This document shows positions 27,490 through 39,109 of a stretch of DNA of 64,000 nt, piece by piece (position 1 is the first letter of the stretch; every line of letters starts with the position of its first letter). A program made the position numbers and the translations under genes. The notes beneath the pieces were generated by a model that ran no database searches, had not been told where the DNA came from, and saw only the letters and a list, made by a program, of their open reading frames with translations. The DNA is from Serilophus lunatus (lineage: Eukaryota > Chordata > Aves > Passeriformes > Eurylaimidae): positions 18,033 to 82,032 of the forward strand of contig VXBA01004880.1 in assembly GCA_013399895.1 (NCBI GenBank). Reading direction: 5' to 3'.

Positions 27490-28105
27490 ATGTTCATGGT
27501 TTCATGGTGGTGAATGATGTCACATCCAGCTGGCAGCCGGTCACTAGAGGTGTCCCCCAGGGATCAGTGTTGGGCCCAGTCCTGTGTAATATCTTTATTG
27601 TTGATCTGGATGAGGGGATTGAGTCCACCATTAGCAAATTTGCATATGATACAAAGCTGGGAGCAAGTGTTGATCTGTTAGAGGATAGGAGGGCTCTGCA
27701 GATGGACCTTGACAGGTCACATAGATGAGCTGAATCCAATGCCATGACCAAGTGCTGGGTTTTACACTTTGGTCACAATAACCCCATGCAGAGCTATAGA
27801 TTGGGGACTGAGTGGCTGGAGAGTGGCCAGGCAGAGAGAGGCTTGGGAGTTCTTGTTGATAGGAAAGTTTGCATGAGCCAGCAGTGTGCCCAGGCGGCCA
27901 AGAAGGCCAATGGCATCCTGGCCTGCATCAAGAACAGTGTGGCCAGTAGGACCAGAGAAGTGNAACTACCAGAGGTATTTAAGAAAAGACTGGATGAGGT
28001 ACTTAGTGCCATGGTTTATTTGATGGGTTGGTGTTGGGTTGTGGGTTGGACTTGATGATCTCAAAGGTCTCTTCCAACTTTGTTAATACTGTGATACTGT
28101 GATGT
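27490..28105 (+). mobile_element. CR1 LINE, internally deleted, sense orientation
   Basis: The + frame from about 27530 encodes CR1 reverse transcriptase: 'TRGVPQGSVLGPVLCNIFI', followed by a degenerate catalytic box in which FADDT is FAYDT. A following frame has 'MTKCWVLHFGHNNPMQ', then 'LGVLVDRKVCMSQQCAQAAK' and 'GILACIKNSVASRTREV'. The sequence then jumps directly to the last ~20 codons of ORF2 (LPEVFKKRLDEVL) and the 3' end. The tail is TACTGTGATACTGTGATG, a CR1 octamer-type microsatellite. An undetermined base (27963) sits exactly at the jump. The catalytic Asp substitution and deletion make this copy inactive. Confidence 0.93.
27963..27963. other. Undetermined base (N)
   Basis: A single N lies exactly at the point where the CR1 copy jumps from mid-RT to its 3' end, so the junction could be an assembly artefact. 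Confidence 0.99.
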
Positions 28106-29275
28106 CCTGCACAATTGGGACACATACATCAACATCATTGTAAAAACAACCTGCACTATAATTAAATCCAATATAAACTGTAACAATCCACTCTGACAAA
28201 ATATTATGTACACTGAAAGCACAAGGAAGGAAAAAAATTCAAGGCCCTCTTGACTCTGACTTTTAGCATTCACATACATGAAACACTAGTTTGGTTCATA
28301 AACTGATCAAGGTCTCTCTTAAAAAACCAAATTCCCTAAAATACCTCACTATCCACCTTGGAAATTTGTTTCTGAACCTGCTGTGCTGATTATAAGGTGC
28401 TTCCTACGTATTCCCCAATTCATCCTCTCATTTTTTGTGGTGGTATTGTTTTCTATGTCATAATCCTCCTCTCCTCTAAACTCCCTCATCAGGGTTTGAT
28501 CTAGCATCGTTAAACCACCAGTCAAGAGCAGGAGAAAGCAGTAGTTAAAGCTCCCACATAGGCAATACATTTCTGCAATATATACACTGTGCAGGCTGTA
28601 AGAATAAATGGCTTCAAACATATTGTACATCTGGTTCCTGAAAGCTACAACAAAGTCTGTAGAGCCACAGTGGTGGACAAGATGTAGGACAGGCCCTTTC
28701 CTGCTGTTCTTCAGGGAGGCCTGAGGTATCTCTTCTCCAAACCCCAGCTAAGCTGCTGTCCAACCACTTCCACTTCTATAGGTTAAGTGGGCACAGAAGA
28801 GCAAGATAGTCAGCAGCTTTGCTTAATCATTTTGTGTTTCATCAACTAACCTTTTTCTCTGTTTATTTTTTTTTGAGAACACTATTATTTAATATTCCTG
28901 CACACAACTAGTGTGACAACAGATTAAAATAGATCTTATACACAAAAAACTTTTTTAGACACTTTGCAAAGGAATTTTTGAAGTCACAGGGCAAGACCTC
29001 TGTTACTTCTCAAGAGCAAAAGTTGCCCAGTGAGAAGATTGGAGCAATAAAAAGAGAAAAAGTTGGGGGTTTTGCCATGTTTTTTCTTGCTTATCAGCCA
29101 GCCTTCTTCCTCCTCATTACATATAACAATGGAACGCTATTTTAGAGTACTGCATTACTGCAAAATGCTTACCTGGTAACTGTTGTAGTGTTTTGACTCT
29201 GGCTGCAAATGAGCAGGGGAGAGAAAATGTAACAGAGGGTTCATGGGTACAGATAAGGACCATAAGAGATCCCTC
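28106..29275. other. Intergenic, nothing recognised
   Basis: AT-rich unique-looking sequence between a CR1 and an LTR-like repeat; no gene or repeat was seen. Confidence 0.7.
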
Positions 29276-30232
29276 ACTGATCACCATTATGGGTAAAACA
29301 GATTCCAGGTGGGGATGTTTATTAAATTTATTACTGACAGAATCAGAGCTTAGGAATGAGAAGTAAAATAAATCTTAAAGACACTTTCCCCCACTCGCTT
29401 CCTTCCAAGCTCTACCTCCTCCCCCCAGTGGCACAGGAAGATGGGAAAAGGGGTTATGGTCGGTTGTGTTTCTCTGCTGCTATGCAGTGAGAGGAGCCAC
29501 TGCTTCAAGTGGGGTCCCTCCCGTGCGAGACAGTCCTTCATGAACTGCTCCAGTGTGACTCCATCCCATGGACAGCAGTTCTTCACACACTGCTGCCATA
29601 TGAAATACTTCTAAGTGGGATACAGTCCTTCAGGCACAGGCTGCTCCAGTGTGGGCTCCCCACAGGCCACATATCCTACCAAGAAACTCCTGCTCCATCA
29701 TGTGCTCCTCTCCTCACAGGTTGGCAGGTCCCTGCCAGGACCCTGCTCCAACATGGGCCTCCCATGGGGTCACAGCCTCCTTCCAGCATCCACCTGCTCT
29801 GGCGTGGGCTGCAGGTGGATCTCTGCACTCCTGCGGTCCTCCATTGGCTGCAGGGGCACAGCTGCTCCACCAGGGGCTTCAATATGGGCTGCAGGGGAAC
29901 CTCAGCTCTGTGCCTGGAGCACCTCCTCTTTCTTCATCTGCCCTGACCTCAGTGTCTACACTGTTGTTTACATATTCTCACTCTGCTCTTCTCTGGCTTC
30001 TATCTTCACCTGCCCAATAACTTTTTTTATCTCCTTCTTAAATCTGTTATCACAGAGGCATAACTGTCACTCCGGATTGGCCTGCCCTTGGCCAGCGGTG
30101 GTTCCAGCCTGGAGACACTGGCATTGGATCTGCTGGACATGGGGGAAGCTTCCAGCAGCCTCTCAAAGAAGCTTCCCCTAGAGCCCCTCCCCCCATTACC
30201 AAAACCTGCCCACAGAAAACCCAATAACATCT
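29276..30232 (-). mobile_element. LTR-like retroelement, near complete (copy 2 of 3)
   Basis: The left end resembles copies 1 and 3, with ATCACCATTATG...AAAACAGATT followed by a T/A-rich block. The centre is built from repeated words such as 'CTGCTCCAGTGTG(G/A)', 'CCCATGGGGTCACAGCC' and 'GGGCTGCAGG(T/G)G', giving long open frames on the + strand (29509-29946 and 29615-30181) that are compositional and not genes. The right end reads, on the - strand, a G-rich start near 30230 and then about 170 bases later a GATTTAAGAAGG box, a plausible TATA-like promoter of an LTR on the - strand. This fits a solo LTR of an avian endogenous retrovirus-like family, as I recall it; terminal repeats and target-site duplications were not delimited. 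Confidence 0.6.
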
Positions 30233-33200
30233 ACTTTCTAGTTTTTAAAGGGGCATCTAAGTTTTGAGAGAAGTAATTCATGAAATGTGCAAGCGTCTCG
30301 AGAAGGTTTGTTGTCATCGAATGGCACAGGTCAAAAGTCTACAGAGCAATGAAACCTCCTCTGAGCCCCAATGAACTGAACAATTGTCTTTCCTAGATAC
30401 AATTAGAGGTCCTTCTGCAGCACTGCCTGTAACAGCAACATCTACAGACCTTCTGCCTAACAAATGTGGAGCCCTGGTTTTACCTGGACTTTTGCTGTAG
30501 CATGTAAGAGATAATATAGCAGCCGAAATAAGCAAAAAAGAGAGGGGGAAAAACATGGAAATACAAGTTTCTTGTATTGCAAAATATAAATTGTCTGGAA
30601 TGTATTAAATGATTCTATTCACCCAACCTCTGTTCAGCTTATGACCATAATTGACAAGCAATTTAGAAAGAAAGGAAACAGTATTCAAGTGTAGTACATA
30701 AAATGCCACCTTTCAATGTGCAAAGTATCATAAGTCATTGCTGATTAATCTGATTAATCTGAAAGGTCAATAGGCAAAATTGCAGAAATAAATGTACTCT
30801 AGAAAGTCTGTCAGCTTCTCTGAAACTCAAAGCAGCATTGGCTTTTTCCTATGCAAATCATATAATCCCAATGCCTGCCAGGTTAGTTTCATTCCCTGTA
30901 GAAACTCACTCTAAGCCAAGACAATAATTAGATTCACACCTTTTAATTGCTTTTTTTTTTTCTCTCTCTCTGGGGTTAAAAAGGCTAGAATTCCTACATT
31001 TCTGTTGAGAGGGGGGAAAAAGAAAATAAACCCAAATATAAGCCTATCCTAAGAGATCTGTTATTTCCCTCTGCAGTCCAAGTCACTTGTCTTACAGTCT
31101 TTTCTGGGCAGAGTGAAGAAAGTGTTTCTGTATAATTTCTGAGTTGCAGAAGCCACCCTATGCCCACTCAGCAGTGGGAACAGGAGTCACCACAGTTCTG
31201 GATTTGCTCACCACTGCTGGGAAGAGGGAAATGCTGCATGTGCAGAAACAGGCAGCAGATGCAAAAGAGTGTATGATCCTCGTTCCATGGTACCAAATCC
31301 TCTTGCCTTCTTTTTCAGGGAAGAAAAGTGAAGGAGAAAGCAAAAAGGAAGCCAAATACAGGGCAAGTAAAATGGGGAGGACAGAAGAAAAAGGAAAGTT
31401 CAGAGATTGAGGAAAAGAAATGGAGGAAGAAGAAAACAATATTACACTCATAAAAAGAAATCAGGAAAGTTGCATGCATAAAAAGTTGTCAAATTCATAG
31501 CATAGGTAGGCTGAAATAAATTTCGTGTGATCCTGGTTTGTTCTTTGGGATGCTTCTTGTAAGAACATGAGAAAGTAACTCCAGGAAGCAAAGTTTTGAA
31601 ATGGATGTTACAGCGAGTACAGTTTAACTGACCTACAAAAAGTCTGTTTTATGTGAAGAAGGAATAAAACAGGATTTTTTTTTTTATTTCTGTATTTGAA
31701 CCAAGGAGAAACATCCCCTGCTGTTGTTGAATCGTTCCAAACTGTTTTCCATATTCCACTGCAAGCTTTTCAGAGCATGCTTCACCTCTCCCTGCTCCCA
31801 TAGCATCCTCGGGAGACAGTAACTCTCCTATCCCAGAAGATTTCAGTTCTCACCTCCTCACTTCTGCAAACCAGCAATAATAAAACCTAGTGCAGCAAGT
31901 TATTTGCATTCTGACCGACAGAGATATTTGCCAGTTATATCCTCAATGTTCTCTTTTTGTGCCCATGCATTTCCACATTTACACCTTCCACCACAGACAG
32001 AACAGGTAAGCAAAGACAAAAGTATCACCTAAGTACAATGCTGCTTGATGGAAAACAAAACCAAACAGATCTGAAAAAACCCAGCCAACAAAATGCTCCA
32101 AAACCAACTTTCATCCCTTACTGGAATGCACAGCACTTCTCATTCTGGACATAGCTGCAGACAAATGTAGCAGTTCTTCCGCAGAAATATGTAGGAGCTC
32201 CCTGGGCAAACCCATTACCTGTCTTACAAAATTAACCAAGGAGCTTCTGTCCTCCAAACCACGTCAAAAGTTCTGCCTAAAACCCAATTTCTCCGATGAT
32301 TGTTTTCAGTATAAGAAGCATTCCAAATTATCTTATGGGCAGCTTACATTTTAACTCTGCAGCAAAATGAGCAATCGTATGGAGGATTAAGGAACAAGAT
32401 TTTAAAGTACAAAATAAGAAAGAAGACAAAAAAGCATAGCATACCAGTAGATCACCTGGGAAAAGGAGTTCCTGTTTTAGACACGTCAAAGCAGTAAACC
32501 AAGAGGTCATATGGTAAGATTGAAGGCTGGAAGAGGTAAAGTGCATGCCCAGAAGCACAATAATTTTATCCAATATTAAATCTTATCTATTGCTAAATAT
32601 TAATACAGTGGTACTACTTTTTCAATGTCAATAGTACGTCTCTGAAGCACAGCTATACCTTGCAAGGACATGTTTCTATGAACCTTTGCACTCCTATGTC
32701 CTTGCTGTCCCTTGATCCAACATCAGCACTACTGCTGTTACAGGAGGACAAAAGTATTAAGGAAGGGCAGCATGTTTTACCCACTGCCTGAGGTCAATAT
32801 CCTGTTTTAAAAGGTGTCATTGCATATTTAAGAGGCATGGTTAAGACAGGAGATATATAAGCTACCATTTTCCTGAGGGTAAGACCAAGTCAGTGAATGA
32901 AGATGTTCTCCTGTATTGTCTCTTTATACAATTCTTTGATCTGTATACCTGACAAATGTACTGCACAGGATGTTTACAGAAATATTAATACGCAATTTTT
33001 CCTCCTTCTCAGAAAGGAATACTGGTTTCTCTGACTCTGATGGATGTCCTCCGCTTCTGTTTTCCATTGATCCTACACTGTAAAGGAATAGTAACACAGC
33101 TTCTCTGCTGCATTTGCATCATCCTCTAACAGATTTGAAGTTTTGAATTAGGGTTTCAAGTACTATTTGTGGCCTGAGGTTTACTACATCAGTTTAGGAA

Positions 33201-34876
33201 ATTGTATCAGATAAATCAGCTGCTCGTTTTTTTGTCTCTTAAAAATTGCTTTTGTAGAGTTATCCTCAATTGAAGGCTAGTCCATCATTAGTCAGAGCAA
33301 CTGGGTGGTCTGCTGGAGATCATTGCCCAGGGAGGCTGTACAGAAGGATTTCGGTGCTAAACACCATCCCTAGGGAGCCTGCATTGACTGACAGTATCAC
33401 AGCTGCTAGGGTGAAGTTTAACTTCAATCAATGAACTTTTTGATAAAATTTTGATGCTGACTCGAAAGCTGGATAAAATAAAAATTCCACTCCATGAAGA
33501 GTTTATTGCTGCTTGGCTACGGAAAGCAACTTCTGTATGCATATTACAGGACTTAAAATTATGCAGTAAGAGTGGCAGTAAGTAGATGAAAAGAGAAGCT
33601 TCTTAGAGCATTGAGTTGTACAAAGTGCAACAAAGTTTGTATCACTTTGGTGAAAGCTTTGTTTCGGTTTGGGATGAAGAAAACTAAATCAGACAAAGAT
33701 AGCAGAATTGTTCATTGCATGGTACGATTCAATCATGCTTGTGGCATACGCAAGGACTAACTTCTGTTTCCATTCCTCATACAAAACCAAATAATTAAGA
33801 AAACTCATGTATTTCCTTGTTCAGTACTTGCACCAATCTCATCATGACTACCCTAAACAAAACGGATGCTGTCACTGGGGCAGATGGCTTATGCCACAGA
33901 TTGCTCAGTGCCAGGATATTAATGGACTTAGACAAGAGGATCCATATCCTTAAAAAAACCCTCAAATCCACCTTACCAAAAGAAAAAAGCAAGACAAATT
34001 TACTGTCTCATAAATTCTTCCTGAAACCAATGTGTTGTTCTTAGGCTGAGAGACAGAATTTAGAAACAAATTCAGACATGTGACACTTCTACAGACTTTT
34101 GGTCATCCCAAAACTGTATCTAGTAAGTTGTCCAACAGCTCAGCCAAAAATTACCATTTAAAACCATCATCTTAGTTTAGAGGTTATATGAACCCTCACT
34201 AGTCAAATCTGAGTACTTTTCCCAAAGCAATAATCAATAACCTGAATTTCAGGTCACTAGTTTTATATCCTTAGACTTTCAGACATGTTTCATTGATTCA
34301 GCTGGACTTGTGAGAAACTATACATTTAGTTAGTTGTAGATCACGTATTCCCCACATTTGATCAAAATGAGTACTAACAAGCACCATGAGGTACAGCTTT
34401 CACACTCACTGCCATCCCACTAGAATCCTTTAGAGCAAGGTGTGATTTTGACAAGAATGTTAGTGGAAAAAGACACACGGAGGCTGATCAACCATACAAG
34501 GGGTTTGAACCCAAGACACATTACATCAGCTCTCAATACTTCAAGAATTGCACTGCCCCGAATTTAAAAGACCCTAAGTAATATGCTTTTGGGACTACAG
34601 TTTTATTCCATGTCACCTGGGACCGCCATTACCAGAAAGATTTAGAGAGGATGATGTGCTGTAAATTAGCAGTGTAAAAGCCAGCATTTTGCCTTAGAAA
34701 ATTCTGAATACCTAGTCAAGAGGTCCAAACTATCTTTTAAGTGGTATGACTAGAAGTTATGCTTTTTAAAAATAATTTGAAACAATAATAATAATAATTT
34801 AAAAAGCTACAAATCAGTCCAAAAACATTTGGACAACAGCACCTCCAGCTTGTAAAAGAAAATGCAGGAAAAGAAG
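30233..34876. other. Intergenic, nothing recognised
   Basis: AT-rich with short A and T runs (for example at 30950 and 31677). There are no exon-like segments and no LINE tail. The small open frames here have no recognisable domain. Confidence 0.7.
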
Positions 34877-36910
34877 TCATAGAATCATAGAATATCTGGA
34901 GTTAGAAGGGACCCATCAGGATTACTGAAGTCTAAATTGTGGCCCTGCACAGGGCTCCCCAAGATTCACACCATGTGCCTGAATGCCTTGTCCAAATGCT
35001 TCTTGAACTTTGTCAGGCCTGGTGCCGTGATCACGGGCCAGGAGACCCCGTTTCAGTGCCCAACTACCATTTGGGTGGAGAACCTTTTCCTAACATCCAG
35101 ACTAACCCTACCCTGGCACGGCTTCAGGCCATTCCCTCAGGTCTCACAGAGATCAGTGCCTGTCCCTCCTCTTTCCCTCACAAGGAAGGTGTAACTGCAG
35201 TGAGGTCTCCTCTCGGTCTCCTTTTCTTCAGCTGAACAGACCAAGTTGCTGCTCCTCACATGTTTCCATTCAAGGCCTTTCTCTGTTGCCCTCCTTTGTA
35301 CACAAACAGCTTTATATCTTCATTACACTGTGGCCCCAAAACTGCCCCAATATTCCAGGTGAGGTCACCCCAGGTCAGAGCAGAGTGGGACAATCCCCTC
35401 CCTGGCCAGTGATGCTTTGCCATGTGCCCCCCAGGACATGGTTTGCCCTCCTGGCTGCCAGGACACTGCTGACTCATATTCAACTTGCCACTCACCCAGA
35501 TCCCTTTCCCAGCACTGCTTTCCAGCCTCTCATTCCCCAGTGTGTAGGTACATCTGGGGTTGGCCCATCTCAGGTGCAAAATCTAGCACTTGTCCTTGCT
35601 GATCTTCTTATGGTTGGTGATTGCCCTGTCCTCAAATTTGTTAAGGTCTCCCCTCTGGGCCTCCCTGCTTTTGAGGGAGTCAACAACTCCTCCCAATCTG
35701 ATGTCAAAAGCAAACTTACTTAGTGTACCTTTCAGTCTTGTGACCAAGTAGTTTATGAAGTGGTGGAAGAGCACTGGCCCTTGAGTGAAGCCCTGTGGAA
35801 GCCCAGCGGTGTCAGGCTGCCAAGCCTGATGCCACCAAATTCACTGTAGCCCTTTCTGCCCAACCTGTGAACCAGCTGGCCATGCCACATGACATGTTTA
35901 TCCAGCTATTTGCTTCACATGTTGTCCAGAAGGATTCTGTGATACATACCTTGTCATAAAAGGAATTAGGTTTGTCTGGCAGCGCTTTCCCCTCAGGAAG
36001 CTGTTCTGGAAATGACTGATGACAGCGTTGTCTTCCAAGTATTTTTTCAATACCTCCCAGAATAATCTTCTCCATAATTTCACCAGTCACTAAAGTGACA
36101 CAGATGCCTGCAGTTTCCAGGGTTATCCTTCTTGAAAATTTGGACAACATCAACCAGCTTCCAGTCAACTGGGGTCTCCAAATTCCTAAAATCACTCAAA
36201 AATCATTGAGAGAAGCCTCATGATGATATTAGCCATCTCTTTGAGTATTCTTGGATTAATCCCATCAGCCCCATACATTTAGATCCAGCTGGAGCAGCAG
36301 ATTCTGCCCAAGCTCAGGGTCAACTGGGAGTTCATCGTTGTCATAGCCATGGTGCTCCACCTCAGAGCACTTGGACCCCCTTAATCTGTCATCAGTGTTG
36401 AAGACAGAGGCAAAGAAAGTGTTAAATATCTCTGCCTTGTCTCTGTTCCTGTCTGTGAGGTCACCATCCTCACCTGATATTACCTCTGCAACGCCTTTTG
36501 GTACTGATATATTTTTAAAAACCTGCTTTTATTATCCCCCACAATTCTGCCCGGCTTCAACTCCATCTTAGGCCACATGAATTTTCTCCCTACAGATGAC
36601 AAGTAGCATCTTGACGTTCCTACCATGTCACTCAACCTTGCTTCCACTTGCCATACACCTTCTTTGTTTGCTTTAGCTCCAGAAGAAGATCCCTGCTCAG
36701 CCAAGCCAGCCTTCTCCCTCTCCTACTTGACATTCTGGAAATACCTGTTCCTGTGGTCTTGGATGGTGGTACTTAAAAAATGGCCAGCACTGATGGACTT
36801 TAGTACCTTCAAAAGTATTTTACCAGAGGACCTCGCTCACTATTCTCTGAGCAGCCTCAAAAAATATTATCTAGCAAGACTTCCTGGTGTCTAGGAAAGT
36901 CTGGGTAGGA
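34877..36910 (-). mobile_element. CR1 LINE, reverse orientation, ~2 kb
   Basis: The low-coordinate terminus is TCATAGAATCATAGAAT, the reversed CR1 octamer tail, followed by the conserved 3'-end block in reverse. On the - strand, sequential fragments of ORF2 appear in different frames. At 35256-35579 there is a 'YTLGNERLESSAGKGIWV' block. At 35583-35774 there is LVTRLKGTLSKFAFDIRLGG, in which the RT catalytic FADDT is FAFDI. At 35812-36195 there is RT N-terminal material. Sequence to about 36900 matches the linker between endonuclease and RT. It contains multiple frameshifts, so it is an old inactive copy. Confidence 0.92.
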
Positions 36911-37627
36911 TGAAATGGAGATCCTTTTAGAAGTAAATCACCTCACTTCAGCTTCTCAAGCAATTTGATTTTCTCATCAGTACAGATGTGCCATTATTCA
37001 TAAGTCACAATTTCAGCCTGAAACAGACAAGGAGACGTACAATAATTATTAATTTTGATAGTGCTAAACTCTGGAGAAGGGAATGAGTCAATCTGAGGTG
37101 GGAGATGAGGGATGTAGAAGAAGGGGTAATAAGTGAATGGGTGAAAGATAATTTTGCACCTTTAGTTTGAATAACACCACCAAGAAACACAAAATCAAAA
37201 AAATCTGCAACAGCGTGGGAAGTAGAAAAGATGAAAAGCAGTGGCAGAAAATCAGAAGTAGGATTTTTTAATTCAGATTGTGTCACAATTCAGCCTATGA
37301 GTTTGGGGAAATGACTTCTCCCATGACTCAGTTCTCCTCTGAAACTGGAAGGATAATTTCTCACAAGTGCACTCAGTTAATGGATCACTGTATCCCACTA
37401 GCTTTTCCACGGGATGCTAACAACCTATATAAACCTGTGAGTTTTTCCATCAGGGTTTGCAGTTGATAGGTAAGGATGTTACTGCCTATAGTTTTCAAGT
37501 TCATGGTAAGAAATGTAATACTTCCCCCACTGTGCTGGACCTGTTGTATGTGCAGTTCTCCCCCATCTCCTCCTGCACAGAGGATGCTTCTCTGGAACTT
37601 GCAGGTGTCCTGTGAAGCAGTGGGACC

Positions 37628-37661
37628 TGTCGAACACTGTGGTGTGTCGAACGCTGTGGTG
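37628..37661. repeat. 17-bp tandem duplication
   Basis: TGTCGAACACTGTGGTG at 37628-37644 is followed immediately by TGTCGAACGCTGTGGTG at 37645-37661. The units differ at one base and keep a CpG (TCGA) in each. Confidence 0.95.
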
Positions 37662-37956
37662 GGTTATTGACAAGAGCAATGAAGTAGGCAGACAAGGACA
37701 GAGGTGGGGTGTTATATACAGGACCTTTTACTGCCAGGACACAGACACCATTTCAGTCAGAGTCCAGGTTTGTCTGACAGCTCATATCATTGCACTGAGC
37801 GCTTCCATGCTGAAGACTGTCATGCGGGGGAAAATGAACTGCAGTGGCTGGTAAGGAGCTTGGTTTATGAGACAAAGCATCTGTCACTCATGAGCATTCC
37901 TTGGAGCTACCTTTGCAAGACTTACCTCTAAACCATCTTAAGACCATATGGCTTGG

Positions 37957-37998
37957 AAATAATAATAACAACAACAACAAAAATAACAACAAGAACAA
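37957..37998. repeat. (AAT)n/(AAC)n compound microsatellite
   Basis: AATAATAATAAC passes into repeated ACA units and then an interrupted AAATAACAACAAGAAC. It produces a poly-Asn open frame that is not a gene. Confidence 0.95.
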
Positions 37999-39109
37999 TT
38001 GGCATCTCAAAATCTCAGACATTATGTTGGATATTTTGTCAAAGTGTCCTTTGAAGGGAAAAAAAACAAGTACAAGAGCTAAAGTCCTCTGCAAGATTCA
38101 ATAAAAGAGAGAATAAGTAGAAATTCCCTGCTGCTAGTGGCATGAGATTAAGAAGAATCCTTATTAACTCATGTCACAGTACCTGTGAGTTACATGTTGT
38201 AAATAACCAAAAGTAATACAGGAAACAAAATATGTTTCAGTCCTCAACAAAATTTCAGAACAAACAAAAAAAATTTATTTTCCTCCTTTTTAGGTATTCA
38301 CATTAATAACACAAATGTTTTATAGCTTTCATTAAATCCAATAATTTCATATTTAATTCATCTTTTGAAGTAATTTCCAGCACAAACATAGCATCTTTTT
38401 AATTAAATTAAGAGTGGACATTTTCTTTCCTGGATAGTAATCACACTTTTTGTCTTTGGATATCAGATGATCATGTTGAATCCTTTGAAACTACAGCAGA
38501 TAATTTTGAAGTTAAATTCAGGTTTTTAAGCCTAAATTGTTAGATGGCACCGTTAAATAGCAGCTCCAGTATTGAAACAGGAAAAGCGTTTATTTTCCAG
38601 CACTTGCTATGAAACCCTAATGAACAAAAAAGCCAAAACCAAAACCAACCCCACCAAATCAAACCCAAAATCCTAAACCAAAAGTCAAACAGAAAAAAAC
38701 CACCCCAAAGTTCCCAGATTGTTGCTTTTAAAAGTAGAATGTTTTACAGGTTTTTTTAGCAACCTGCAGCTTCCTGAACCCTGTATATACTTGACCTGTA
38801 TTTCAACTTAAAGAAGAAATTACCATTTTGTCACTCCAATACAAGACCCATAAACACTGAGATCTCTTTATGTGTGTATGTCCATGTATTGGAGAAGGAA
38901 CTCGCAACAAGACTATTTGTGGCCCATTGATACAGTTCAAAATCTTTTTTATGGTTCTGGGTATTTTGCACTGCAACATGCTTTATGAAACCTTCTCTGC
39001 CAAAAATTCCCTATCAATATCCTAAGATACAGTATTGAGTGTTGAGGTCAGAGGAGTGATGACCTCAACAGTGGGAAGCTGTCCCATTCTGGATATTGTC
39101 ATTTGTCAC

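Larger units (their letters stand above)
36911..39109. other. Intergenic between two CR1 copies
   Basis: Unique-looking sequence with a 17-bp tandem duplication (37628-37661) and an AAT/AAC microsatellite (37957-37998), listed separately. No gene was seen. Confidence 0.65.

Noticed and set aside
29509..30181. Overlapping + strand open frames of 145, 188 and 123 codons
   Set aside because: They come from the GC-rich, word-repetitive core of an LTR-like element that has the opposite inferred orientation. No protein domain is visible, and several phases are open at once, a sign of composition.
33300..33360. 'TTGCCCAGGGAGGCTGT', similar to a CR1 3' region phrase
   Set aside because: The similarity covers under 20 bases with no flanking CR1 blocks; probably chance.
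34490..34520. GGTTTGAACCC, resembling a reversed tRNA B-box
   Set aside because: No A-box, acceptor stem or anticodon arm could be found at the right distance on either strand.
37904..38104. Open frame with a poly-Asn stretch
   Set aside because: Produced by the AAT/AAC microsatellite.
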